Shown here: in pieces, positions 1-8,243 of the stretch
How the letters are laid out: each line of letters begins with the position of its first letter
Position numbering within the stretch: the first letter of the stretch is position 1
NCBI GenBank assembly: GCA_023212645.1
Contig: JALBYC010000039.1
Coordinates: 28,232 to 92,231, forward strand
Direction of reading: 5' to 3'
From: Farysia itapuensis
Lineage: Eukaryota; Basidiomycota; Ustilaginomycetes; Ustilaginales; Ustilaginaceae
Length of the DNA: 64,000 nt
Notes under the pieces: model-generated
Seen by the model: the letters and a program-made list of their open reading frames with translations, nothing else
Database searches by the model: none
Told to the model about the DNA's origin: nothing
Position numbers and translations under genes: made by a program

Positions 1-522
1 TTGCTTTTTAGCGAGAGCGGCTGGAGCAGAGTGGAAGACTCACTCTTCGTTGTCGATGGCGGACATAATGCCGAGTCGATGTGTCGTAAGTGGCTGTTAT
101 AAAAACAGAGAGGGTGGTGGTGGTGATGGTGAGAAACGAGAAATGGAAGAACTGCGCGCACATGCGCTTTGTGCCAACATCGTGGGTGATCGCGACACGT
201 CGCGGCACGAGATCAGTGTTCCGACCACGGAACCCGCCCGCGAAGAATTTTGGGACCGGAGGGCTGTTCTCTCGTACGGCAAAATAATTACTGAGCGTCA
301 CGACTCACGACTCACGACTCACGCGCCTCACGTCTGCGTACGCTCAAACTGACAAACACTCACAGACTGGATGAGTATGAACTATGAACCATCAAGAGGC
401 ATTTGGCAGATTCCGAGCTCTTCTACACACTTGCAGGACCTGATGTCAAGACTGAGTCGTACTCTTTCCCATTGTCGTAGTGTCACTACGTGTATATAGC
501 GTGTTACGTTGCTGGGTATAGT
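1..522. other. Gene-poor left edge with CGACTCA tandem repeat
   Basis: No convincing gene is seen here. Short ORFs on both strands (50-352 plus, 8-301 minus) overlap each other, lack recognisable domains and look random. At 301-321 three tandem copies of the heptamer CGACTCA occur, continued by a degenerate copy (CGCGCCTCACG). Short direct repeats of this type are common in smut-fungus intergenic DNA. A TATA-like stretch (TGTATATAGC, 491-500) sits about 25-30 bp before the 5S rRNA gene and probably belongs to it. Confidence 0.5.
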
Positions 523-640
523 ATCTGCCACCACAGGGCCGTGAAAGCACCGCATCCCGTCCGATCTGCGAAGTTAACCACGGCACCGAAGCGTCAGTAC
601 TGCGGTGGGGGACCACGCGGGAATCCGCTTTGTGGCAGTT
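523..640 (+). rRNA. 5S ribosomal RNA gene
   Basis: The 118-nt segment matches the fungal 5S rRNA plan. The ends ATCTGCCAC and GTGGCAGTT form terminal helix I. The conserved internal blocks GTGAAAGCACCGCATCCCGT, CCGATCTGCGAAGTTAACC and GGTGGGGGACCACGCGGGAA follow in the right order and spacing. The block around 541-575 contains the A-box/IE/C-box internal promoter used by RNA polymerase III through TFIIIA. A TATA-like element lies just upstream (491-500). A T-rich run (640-655, including TTTTTT) follows and can serve as the Pol III terminator. It is a single dispersed copy, not linked to the 18S-28S array in this window, which is common in Ustilaginomycotina. I assign it by pattern recognition of the conserved blocks and pairing of the ends. 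Confidence 0.93.
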
Positions 641-974
641 CTTTTGCCTTTTTTCTCTAGACGTTTTCCGCTTTGCTCGCGTTTCCTGCCTGGCCTGTTC
701 GGTCTCGAACATGAGACGGCTTCGCTCCCTGACTTGACGGCAGGTTAAAGCCTCTGCGTAGCGCGTAGCTGCTTTAGCTGCTTTTTTTTTTTCAGCATGT
801 TAGAGATGATGTTCCGTTCCGTTTTTTTACTTTTTTTGGTTAAACTTTTGGTGCCGGACTGATTGCCGCTCGGACCGAATTTGGTGGATGGCCAGACTAG
901 TAGCCGGCTAGCTGCAGACTATATATGATCAGAGATCCGAGCGTACCACGGCAAAGCGTCCACCATTCCATACC
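641..974. promoter_or_regulatory. 5S terminator and arginase promoter region
   Basis: The 5S rRNA gene ends in a T-rich terminator (T-run around 650-655). The rest is upstream DNA of the arginase gene. It has a long T/pyrimidine tract (781-793), another T-rich run near 825-840, and a TATA-like box (ACTATATATGATC, about 918-930) roughly 50 bp before the arginase ATG. No ORF is supported. Confidence 0.45.
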
Positions 975-1943
975 ATGACGATCAGCATTCACGAACGCTT
1001 TCTGCGAGAAAAGACGGTAGCAATTGTAGGCTGCCCTTTCTCGGGTGGCCAGCGCAGGCAAGGTGTCGATACTGGTCCGATCTCGCTTGTAAAGGCAGGT
1101 ATCTGTACTCAGCTAGAGGAGCTGGGCTGGAAGGTCGACTTCTCAGGACATCAGTCCTTTGAACACATCAATGCCGGAATTGACGCCGACACAGACATTG
1201 GTGGAATGAAGCTGCCGAGAACGGTCTCGACGGTGAGCAAGGAAGTAGCCCAAGCAGTCGAGACGCACGCACGAGCTGGCAAGTTGCCATTGACACTAGG
1301 CGGCGATCACAGTCTGGCTCTGGGCACTGTCACCGGATCGCTCCGTGCTCACCCTGACGCTGCTCTCATCTGGATCGACGCGCATGCCGACATCAACACA
1401 CCCCAAACAACACCATCTGGCAACTTGCACGGCTGCCCAGTCTCGTTCTTGCTAGGTCTTGAGGGAACAGACGTCGAGCCCTTCAACAGCTGGGTTTCCC
1501 GCAAGCCGTTGCTCGACTCTCAAAGCCTGGTCTACATTGGTCTGCGCGACATTGACTCTGGCGAACGCAAGATTCTGAAGGAGCACAACATCAAGGCATT
1601 CAGCATGCACCACGTCGACAAGTACGGTATCGGCAAGGTGGTAGAAATGGCCTTGGACCACGTCAATGGAGCTCAAGGAAAGCGAGACCGTCCGATCCAT
1701 CTCTCTTTCGACGTTGACGCGCTTGACCCTAGTGTGGCACCAAGCACAGGCACGCCCGTCCGAGGTGGTTTGACATTCCGCGAAGGCCACTACATCTGTG
1801 AAGCGCTGTACGAGACTGGCTGTCTTGTAGCATTGGACCTGATGGAGGTCAACCCCTCTCTGCTGCAAGAGCGAGAGGCTGAGCAGACGATTGCTGTTGG
1901 CTGTTCCCTCATACGTGCTGCCATGGGTGAAACACTTCTTTAG
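975..1943 (+). CDS. CAR1: Arginase
   Basis: A 322-residue intron-less ORF of normal arginase length. It hydrolyses L-arginine to ornithine and urea, the first step of arginine catabolism, in the cytosol. The three manganese-binding signatures of the ureohydrolase family are intact: GGDHSLALG (about residue 109), DAHADINTP (about residue 135, followed by SGNLHG) and SFDVDALDP (about residue 244, followed by the substrate-loop sequence [14 protein letters not shown]). The start at 975 is the first ATG in frame and gives the expected short N-terminus before the conserved [18 protein letters not shown] segment. The gene is upstream of, and co-directional with, a RING protein gene. The symbol follows yeast usage. 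Agmatinase is less likely because the GNLHG and EVNPSLL segments are arginase-like. Confidence 0.95.
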   Translation: MTISIHERFLREKTVAIVGCPFSGGQRRQGVDTGPISLVKAGICTQLEELGWKVDFSGHQSFEHINAGIDADTDIGGMKLPRTVSTVSKEVAQAVETHARAGKLPLTLGGDHSLALGTVTGSLRAHPDAALIWIDAHADINTPQTTPSGNLHGCPVSFLLGLEGTDVEPFNSWVSRKPLLDSQSLVYIGLRDIDSGERKILKEHNIKAFSMHHVDKYGIGKVVEMALDHVNGAQGKRDRPIHLSFDVDALDPSVAPSTGTPVRGGLTFREGHYICEALYETGCLVALDLMEVNPSLLQEREAEQTIAVGCSLIRAAMGETLL

Positions 1944-2146
1944 ACACTGTGCAGTATATAGGCCCGCCGTGGGTGACACCTAATAGAAGAAACACATTTG
2001 TGTGCGAAAAGAGTGCGAAACGCCGAAAAGTGTTGGTTGAGTGAGACGCGCAATACACATTGCTGTGATTTTAGCAAAGTGCGTGATTGCATTTCAGGTC
2101 TTCCGAGCTCAGCCATCTTTGCCAGTCTTGCGTACCACGGTTCATC

Positions 2147-3859
2147 ATGAACTCGAAAACCACACCTGTCTCCAGGTCTACCAGGAAGAGAGCAGCACCT
2201 GTTGACTCTGACGCAGAGACACCCGCCGCTTCCAATCACAAGCACAGTGACGATACCAGATCGAGCTCTAGCAGACGTGCGGCAAAGACAAGTGCCGATA
2301 AGCAGCCTGTCATGAGCTCCTCTACCCGTGCAAAGCGATCCAAGAAAGCCCATAAGCAGACCAACGGTGATGCGGATGGTACTGTCCCGTTGATCGAAGA
2401 TACGCAGGCACAAAGGCAGAATACTGCTGCGCATACAAAGACTCGCGAGCCCGTCGATATGGACCAATCTGAAGCAGGTCCAAGCTCTCCCCAGTCGATC
2501 AGCCCACGAAAGGCAAAAAGTCCGTCGGGAGAAGCAGGAGTCATCGAAACAGACCCGCTGTCTCATCAAGTCACGGCGAACGGTGACGAACAATTGCACG
2601 CGCGTGTCCGCGAACTGGAGGCAGAATTGCAGTCCGCCAAAGATTCCTTGAAGGTTAAGCATAGCCTCACAGCATCGCAGCATACCGTCTTTGAAGAGAT
2701 CCAATCGTCTTGCTCGTGCCAGATCTGTCTGGATCTCGTCTGGCGTCCCTGCGTGCTGGCGCCCTGCGGACATACTTTCTGCATACGTTGTCTTCAAAGC
2801 TGGTTCACTAAACCCCTCGACAGCGAGGCCGCACCGCCACCCGGATTCTCGGAAGAGGCCCGACAACGCTATCTCGCCAGTCGCACGCTGAAGCGCAAGA
2901 AGATCTGTCCCTCTTGCCGCACCGAGCTGGCTTGTGCGCCCGTCGAGATCTGGCTGGTCAGAGACATCTTGGAAAAGGTTCAGGGTGCAATCAAGTTGGC
3001 TCCTGCTGAACATGCCACTACCACGTCATCGGCTGAAGTATCGCAGAAACAAAAAGGTGACGACTTGCCCGCTGCGTCCAAGATCTGGAAAGACATCTTC
3101 GACTCGTCTGGGCCGCGAAAGGTTATATTTGACGAAGTGGACCGGGTTGCACGTTGCGGGGCATGTGCAGCTGAAATCGAAGACGGTATCTGCAGCAACC
3201 CATCCTGCGCGATCGAATACGACTCGGATGCGTCTGGACTCGCTCGCGGTAGAGACTGGGACTCTGAAGACTACTCTAGCGAAGACGACGAGGCTTGGCT
3301 CAGCGAGATAGAGAGGGTTATACGAGGTCCATACGAGAGGCCAGACAGCATCGACAGCAATGGAGAAAGCATTCATGACTACGACGCAAGGCGCAACAAC
3401 GAGGCCGCTTATCTGGGCATTGAGAATAATCCCTACTTTACAGACGGCGGCGAGGACGTGGACAACCTGGACGACGACTTTATACCTGGACCACGTCGAG
3501 TCTATGCTTCGGCCAACGATCCGATCGAGATCACCGACGGAAGTGGAGACTCTGATGGCTATGATGACGACTCAAGCGTCGAGATTCGCTCAGCACCGGG
3601 CGGCAGACGTCGTCTCCAACGTGCTGCCTTCATAGACGACGAAGCCGAGGACGATGAAGAGGATGAAGAGGAAGATGATGATTTCCTCGACGATGATGAT
3701 GAAGACGAGGATTTGAGCGAACTGGATGACGAAGACGATGTGGACGTAGACACGCGACCGTCATCGGCATCTGCTGCGCAAAAAGCTGGCGAAAGCACCG
3801 ATACTGCCCGTTCAAGAGCACGAAGAATCATTCAAGACAGTGACGATGACGAGTCTTAA
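2147..3859 (+). CDS. RING-finger E3 ubiquitin ligase-like protein with acidic tail (Psh1-like)
   Basis: About 570 residues from the ATG at 2147; the reading frame is open upstream but lacks an earlier ATG. Order of parts: a Ser/Lys-rich disordered N-terminus, a predicted coiled coil (about 145-180, HARVRELEAELQSAKDSL), a C3HC4 RING (about 189-270: CQIC, CGHTFCIRCLQSWF, ..CPSCRTEL), a second four-cysteine knuckle (about 337-354: CGACAAEIEDGICSNPSC) and a strongly acidic Asp/Glu tail (about 500-530). The RING has all expected zinc ligands but a long loop before the last CxxC pair. This order resembles fungal Psh1-type ligases, which ubiquitinate the centromeric histone H3 variant and carry an acidic FACT-binding region. 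The family link is inference. A different nuclear RING ligase is possible. Confidence 0.75.
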   Translation: MNSKTTPVSRSTRKRAAPVDSDAETPAASNHKHSDDTRSSSSRRAAKTSADKQPVMSSSTRAKRSKKAHKQTNGDADGTVPLIEDTQAQRQNTAAHTKTREPVDMDQSEAGPSSPQSISPRKAKSPSGEAGVIETDPLSHQVTANGDEQLHARVRELEAELQSAKDSLKVKHSLTASQHTVFEEIQSSCSCQICLDLVWRPCVLAPCGHTFCIRCLQSWFTKPLDSEAAPPPGFSEEARQRYLASRTLKRKKICPSCRTELACAPVEIWLVRDILEKVQGAIKLAPAEHATTTSSAEVSQKQKGDDLPAASKIWKDIFDSSGPRKVIFDEVDRVARCGACAAEIEDGICSNPSCAIEYDSDASGLARGRDWDSEDYSSEDDEAWLSEIERVIRGPYERPDSIDSNGESIHDYDARRNNEAAYLGIENNPYFTDGGEDVDNLDDDFIPGPRRVYASANDPIEITDGSGDSDGYDDDSSVEIRSAPGGRRRLQRAAFIDDEAEDDEEDEEEDDDFLDDDDEDEDLSELDDEDDVDVDTRPSSASAAQKAGESTDTARSRARRIIQDSDDDES

Positions 3860-3946
3860 GTTCTTTTGGCTTCACGCACTAGTCGTTGATATCATTTCAA
3901 GAAAAAACCCGATTCTGGTATATGAACGTGGAAGAGCGGCGGTGTG

Positions 3947-5617
3947 TTATGAGCGTCTCTTTCGTGCAATGGGTGTGTGTGTAGTTGCGTTATCTTGTTC
4001 GTATCTGTGACCTGTCGAGATGCTTGAGCTGGAAGCTGTGCTGGGATTGGAGCGGCCGTAGTCGACGAGAGCGGGGTCTTTGGAGCGCGAGATGAGGGAT
4101 GGGCTTGGAATGGGAGCTGCTGCGCCCGGTGTGGAGACCGGAGTGCTCCAGCCATGTCGGGCTGTGGCACCGATGGGGTAGCTCAATTTGGCGCTTGATC
4201 CACCGGCTGTACGGTAGGCTGCAGGAGATGCCAGGGGTGATTCTGATGGGGTGGACCCGCGTCTTGCCGACGGCGCTGACGCCGGCGGGAATGCAAAGTA
4301 GTTGTTCTGGTTCTGCATTGCCGCGGTAGGTGAGAGCAGTGGGTCTTGGTATGGCGAGCGTGTAGATGTGTGCTCCGTGTGCGCCTCGTGCTCGCTCGGC
4401 GGCGTAGGGTCGTTCGAAGAGGGCTCACCACTCATAGCCCATGCCTGATGGAACGAAGAGTTTGAATCGTGTTCGTGACGGGGAGCAAAGTTGCGATCCA
4501 GGTCTTCTTGCTCCTGCTTGACACGACCATGCGACGGACGATCGCGATGCTTGCCCGCGCTGGTGCTGTCTCTGCGCCGACGATGACGACTAGACGATGA
4601 TCGTCGCATCCCTTTACCCTTGCGGTCAATCGGCTCCGTCTTGAGAGAGTCATATCGCGTCTGTGAGCGATCCACAAAGATAAAGGAGGTAATGTACAGC
4701 ACAGCTGCGGCCAATAGGCCCATTGTGATGCCAATCACGCTCGCAGCACCTAGGAACAGGTAGAGCGGGTAAAACTCCGTAACGGCCGCCGTCAGCAGTC
4801 GCATCGGAGCTTGCACAAAGAGGTACATCAGCCCATTGAAGAGGTACACCAGCGGCGCGAGACCAAACGCGACCGGTCGAAGGACGTGTGACAAGCTCCA
4901 TCGCGAACTAAAGTAGACTTTGGACGATGCATACGCCAGTGCGCGGTACAGGTACCGGAAGGGGATCGAGAGAAAGTGAAGCAGGTAGCGGGATGCGGTC
5001 AGCATGTGGATGAACCAGCCCAACGACCATTCGTGTTGCGCTTCCTCGTTGTCGCTTTCGTGTTCTCGAGCCTTTCGAGCCTGTTGTTGAAGGCGTTGTT
5101 GATGCTTTTGCTTGTCCTTGGCTTGCTGCTGAACCGAGGGCTTTGCAGTCGAGGTAGGGATCAGTTTCCGGGTGGCAGGCAGGTCGCGGACAGTGCCAAT
5201 GGGAACAACAGCCTCTTCTTCAGGCGTCGCTTTGTGGGCTGCTGGGTTTGATCGAAGCAGGTAGTCTTCGTGCTTGAAGTCAAACACGTCCGGCTGGCCG
5301 TGGTCGCGTTGCTTGACTGCAAGCGATTGCGACGACCGATACGCGTTGTCAACCTTGCCGTCTACCGAGCCATACAGCTGCGATCGAACGAAAGGTACGA
5401 TCACAGCCAGCAGAAGCCCAAACAGCGCGAGTTGAAGCAGCTTCATGAGGGATCCTTGCGTCTTGGATGTCAGACCGCGCTGTTGTCGTCCCTTTCGATA
5501 GGGCGAACTGGAAGAAGGTGCGCGTCCTTCGGAAGCCAACTTCCGCAACTGTGCAGGTGATGCTATCGATGAAGAGGAAGAAGGTGTCGATTCAGCAGAG
5601 GAAGTACGAGACCGCAT
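3947..5617 (-). CDS. Integral membrane protein, unknown function
   Basis: A 556-residue protein that I do not recognise. The N-terminal 58 residues are basic and serine-rich. Segment 1 (about 59-77, LLQLALFGLLLAVIVPFV) is a clear membrane helix. A charged linker with Gln/Lys repeats follows. Two more hydrophobic segments lie near 247-268 (APLVYLFNGLMYLFV) and 286-318 (LFLGAASVIGITMGLL and following). The C-terminal 240 residues are Ser/Pro/Arg-rich and probably cytosolic or nuclear, with a basic cluster (SSSRHRRRRDS). The compact middle part with aromatic residues and paired hydrophobic segments suggests an endoplasmic reticulum or nuclear-envelope protein. It converges with the RING gene (87-bp gap) and diverges from the HAD-like gene. 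Confidence 0.65.
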   Translation of the reverse strand: MRSRTSSAESTPSSSSSIASPAQLRKLASEGRAPSSSSPYRKGRQQRGLTSKTQGSLMKLLQLALFGLLLAVIVPFVRSQLYGSVDGKVDNAYRSSQSLAVKQRDHGQPDVFDFKHEDYLLRSNPAAHKATPEEEAVVPIGTVRDLPATRKLIPTSTAKPSVQQQAKDKQKHQQRLQQQARKAREHESDNEEAQHEWSLGWFIHMLTASRYLLHFLSIPFRYLYRALAYASSKVYFSSRWSLSHVLRPVAFGLAPLVYLFNGLMYLFVQAPMRLLTAAVTEFYPLYLFLGAASVIGITMGLLAAAVLYITSFIFVDRSQTRYDSLKTEPIDRKGKGMRRSSSSRHRRRRDSTSAGKHRDRPSHGRVKQEQEDLDRNFAPRHEHDSNSSFHQAWAMSGEPSSNDPTPPSEHEAHTEHTSTRSPYQDPLLSPTAAMQNQNNYFAFPPASAPSARRGSTPSESPLASPAAYRTAGGSSAKLSYPIGATARHGWSTPVSTPGAAAPIPSPSLISRSKDPALVDYGRSNPSTASSSSISTGHRYEQDNATTHTPIARKRRS

Positions 5618-5994
5618 GGCTCGGATGACCGTACTGATTGTCCCTCCAAGAGACCCTTGTCTACTATCGACACCCAGCTCAAAGGCCTGCCAATGGGTGT
5701 GAAAGTCGGATAAAGCTCTTTTCTATTTTTACTCGCAGACCACACTGTATGCTTCTCTTTTCGACGCTGATCATTCCGTATGCTGAGCTGAACTAAGCGT
5801 CGCACTGAGCTTGGGTCGATCTGAAGATGTGTTTCTGCCGTTGCTATCAGAGTGCTAGTGAGGCTGTTGCATACATGTGTCCTACCGCCAAGTTTTGGGC
5901 ATAAACGTCAAAACCTTTTTTTTTATCTTTGCTATTTTTCGCGGCTAGAACTCGCTTTCTTCCACTTCATCCATCTCTTTGCGACGAGCAGTGA
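5618..5994. promoter_or_regulatory. Divergent intergenic region between membrane protein and HAD-like gene
   Basis: 377 bp separate two start codons facing away from each other, so both promoters should lie here. Visible elements are a T-run (about 5916-5924, TTTTTTTTT) and pyrimidine-rich DNA (5950-5985, CTCGCTTTCTTCCACTTC) just before the plus-strand ATG. No clear TATA box or ORF is seen. Confidence 0.35.
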
Positions 5995-8031
5995 ATGAGA
6001 GTATGCGGCAAGCTGCGTCTGCCATTGCAAGCTTACTCTCGTGCTTGCGTCTTCAAGCAGCGCTATAGCTGTACGATCGTCGCACGACCTGCTGCAAGAA
6101 TGAGCAATTTACGACACAAACAGCCGAGGAATGGCGAACGCTCTCAGCACCAGCATTATTCGAATCGTTCCCATCACCCATCACATCATCAGCATGACCA
6201 TCGCGGCTCGCAATGGGAGTCGCAGAATCAGAATTATACCGGCTATGGCTATGGACAGTCACGGTATGAGCCACAACAGGAATGGTCTCGCCAGTATGCT
6301 TATAACCATCATCAGGGCTACGCTAGTTCGGGATACGATCAGCGCTATACGAACTCTCACTACAACGACCGTGCGCCCGAGAACTACTACGGAAATCAAT
6401 GGGAAGAATCATCTGGCCCTCCATCGTCGCAATATGATGGCTTCGGCCAGACGTGGCAGTATCAACATGAGATGAACACTGGTGCTCCTTCCCACAACGG
6501 TGCCTATCCTACGAATCAATACAGCCACAGAGGCTGGCAGCATAGTCAGAACAATGTATTCAATGGTCAAACAGGTACCCAAGGATCACGGCACAGCACG
6601 TTCGCGCATACCTCAAGGAACGGGGAGCCGTCTGCCGGTTCTCGAGGCTACAAACGATCCTTTCACTCTCACGCTAAACGCAATGAGCAAGCGGGTCTGG
6701 ACACGGAAAAAAAGCCTGCATTTCGCACTCTACTTCCATCCGCAACGCGTGCTGCTCCTCGAGACTCTTACCTGCAGCAGGCTGCCACGAAACCGTCTCT
6801 GCTGACGCAAGAAGAGGCTTCCAGCAGGAAGCTGCTGGTCGTATTGGATCTTAATGGTACTTTGGTGTTTCGGGCAAAGGGAGGCGGAGGTCGCGCTGTC
6901 GACTCGCAAAGACCATGTCCAAGGCCATATCTTTCCTCTTTCCTCCAGTACTGCTTGGGAACAGACACGACAGCCACATCCGATCAGCTCATACCTGGAT
7001 GGCAAAAGCCGCACGGTACGCAATTCTGGCAAACACATGACCAAGGGAATGTTTCCGAGCCTGTGACGAAAGGTCAAGCAGAAGTCGTAGTATGGTCTTC
7101 GGCCAGGCCGAAGAATGTGGACAGCATGGTCCTTGCTTCGTTTGATCAAACGCTTCGGGCCAAGATCCTGCGCGTCTGGGCAAGAGACACTTTGGTTGCC
7201 AATCGATTCTACTACGGCAAAGCCGAAAGTATCAAAGATCTGGAAATCATCTGGTCCGAGCTGAATGCTTGGAAGAACGGCAAAGGCAGCTCAGACCGCT
7301 TACTGGCAGACTCTCGAGACCGCCAGGATCTTGTACGACCAGATGACGATCAAGAAGGCACCGTCTCGGCAGCTTTGGAGTCTGCATTACGCGCAGCTGA
7401 GCTAGGGCCGTGGGGACCTCACAACACGGTGCTGGTCGACGACAGCCCGCTCAAGGCACGATTACAGCCCTACAACCAGCTCACCATTCCTGAATTTGGC
7501 AAAGATGCTGCTACCCTTATGAAGCGCTACATTCAGCAACAGGGAGAGCACACGCTTTCAGTAAAAATCAGCGAGTCAGACGATGACAAGTCTGAAGTTT
7601 CACCCGGTGATGAGGGCATTGACACCCTTGTGGAGCCTGAGGCGCCTACAAAGTCCAAGAAGAAACCCGTCACGGAAGCGAGGCTGGACAATGTCCTTCT
7701 CCAGACCATTGGCGTGCTCGAGACTTTACGGTACCAACGTAACGTGAGCTCCTTTATCTACGCCGGTGGCATTCAAGGATATGGCCAAGAGAGGGTCAAG
7801 TCGAGCGACGAGGAGCTTCAAAAACGCATACAGCAGGGGAAGACGCCAGAATACTGGGCGCACATGGGACGCGAAGCATGCCAAAAGATGGGTATTGAGG
7901 TAAAGCCATGGATGCCTGGCCTTCGCACCGATGTTGTGGACATCCAGGACCACATTGAGAAGCCAGCCTTGCCGAGCGACGCTCTGGCTTTTGAGTCTCT
8001 GCAGGTTGATTCGCCTCAACAGAGTTCTTGA
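5995..8031 (+). CDS. FCP1/NIF-like HAD-superfamily phosphatase domain protein
   Basis: A 678-residue ORF. The N-terminal third is a low-complexity His/Tyr/Gln/Ser-rich region (about 36-230, many HH, YG and QY pairs). The C-terminal half carries an FCP1-homology (NLI-interacting factor) HAD domain: motif I VVLDLNGTLVFR (about 281-292), motif II VVWSSARP (about 364) and the late acidic motif TVLVDDSPLKARLQP (about 478-492). In active FCP1/SCP phosphatases motif I is DxDGT; here it is D-L-N-G-T, so the second aspartate (general acid/base) is asparagine. Activity is therefore doubtful, although fungal members with this change are known. The ATG at 5995 adds 35 Arg/Cys-rich residues without acidic ones; the next ATG (M36, 6100) is an alternative start, and the extension could be a mitochondrial leader. 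Confidence 0.8.
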   Translation: MRVCGKLRLPLQAYSRACVFKQRYSCTIVARPAARMSNLRHKQPRNGERSQHQHYSNRSHHPSHHQHDHRGSQWESQNQNYTGYGYGQSRYEPQQEWSRQYAYNHHQGYASSGYDQRYTNSHYNDRAPENYYGNQWEESSGPPSSQYDGFGQTWQYQHEMNTGAPSHNGAYPTNQYSHRGWQHSQNNVFNGQTGTQGSRHSTFAHTSRNGEPSAGSRGYKRSFHSHAKRNEQAGLDTEKKPAFRTLLPSATRAAPRDSYLQQAATKPSLLTQEEASSRKLLVVLDLNGTLVFRAKGGGGRAVDSQRPCPRPYLSSFLQYCLGTDTTATSDQLIPGWQKPHGTQFWQTHDQGNVSEPVTKGQAEVVVWSSARPKNVDSMVLASFDQTLRAKILRVWARDTLVANRFYYGKAESIKDLEIIWSELNAWKNGKGSSDRLLADSRDRQDLVRPDDDQEGTVSAALESALRAAELGPWGPHNTVLVDDSPLKARLQPYNQLTIPEFGKDAATLMKRYIQQQGEHTLSVKISESDDDKSEVSPGDEGIDTLVEPEAPTKSKKKPVTEARLDNVLLQTIGVLETLRYQRNVSSFIYAGGIQGYGQERVKSSDEELQKRIQQGKTPEYWAHMGREACQKMGIEVKPWMPGLRTDVVDIQDHIEKPALPSDALAFESLQVDSPQQSS

Positions 8032-8243
8032 CTACTACGTTTCGCCGTACATTAGCGCGTTAGTCCTCAATTTGCAATGTGGATCGGGCGATTTGCTCGA
8101 TTCACGATTCTCCACACGACCCTGCATGTGATTTGACTTGATGGATATCATGGCTTGACTGAACGCCGTGCATGGCTGCGCATTCTTTTCCTCTCCGCCA
8201 CATCCGCTTGACAGACTGAGAGATCATAGCAGCGACTGCAATC

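Noticed and set aside
446..712. 88-codon minus-strand ORF
   Set aside because: It overlaps the 5S rRNA gene antisense and has no domain; the RNA gene explains the region.
1452..1979. 175-codon minus-strand ORF inside arginase
   Set aside because: It is a shadow of the arginase codons; arginase motifs are unambiguous on the plus strand.
3559..3831. Minus-strand ORF with long serine runs
   Set aside because: It is the antisense of the Asp/Glu-rich GAY codons of the RING protein tail.
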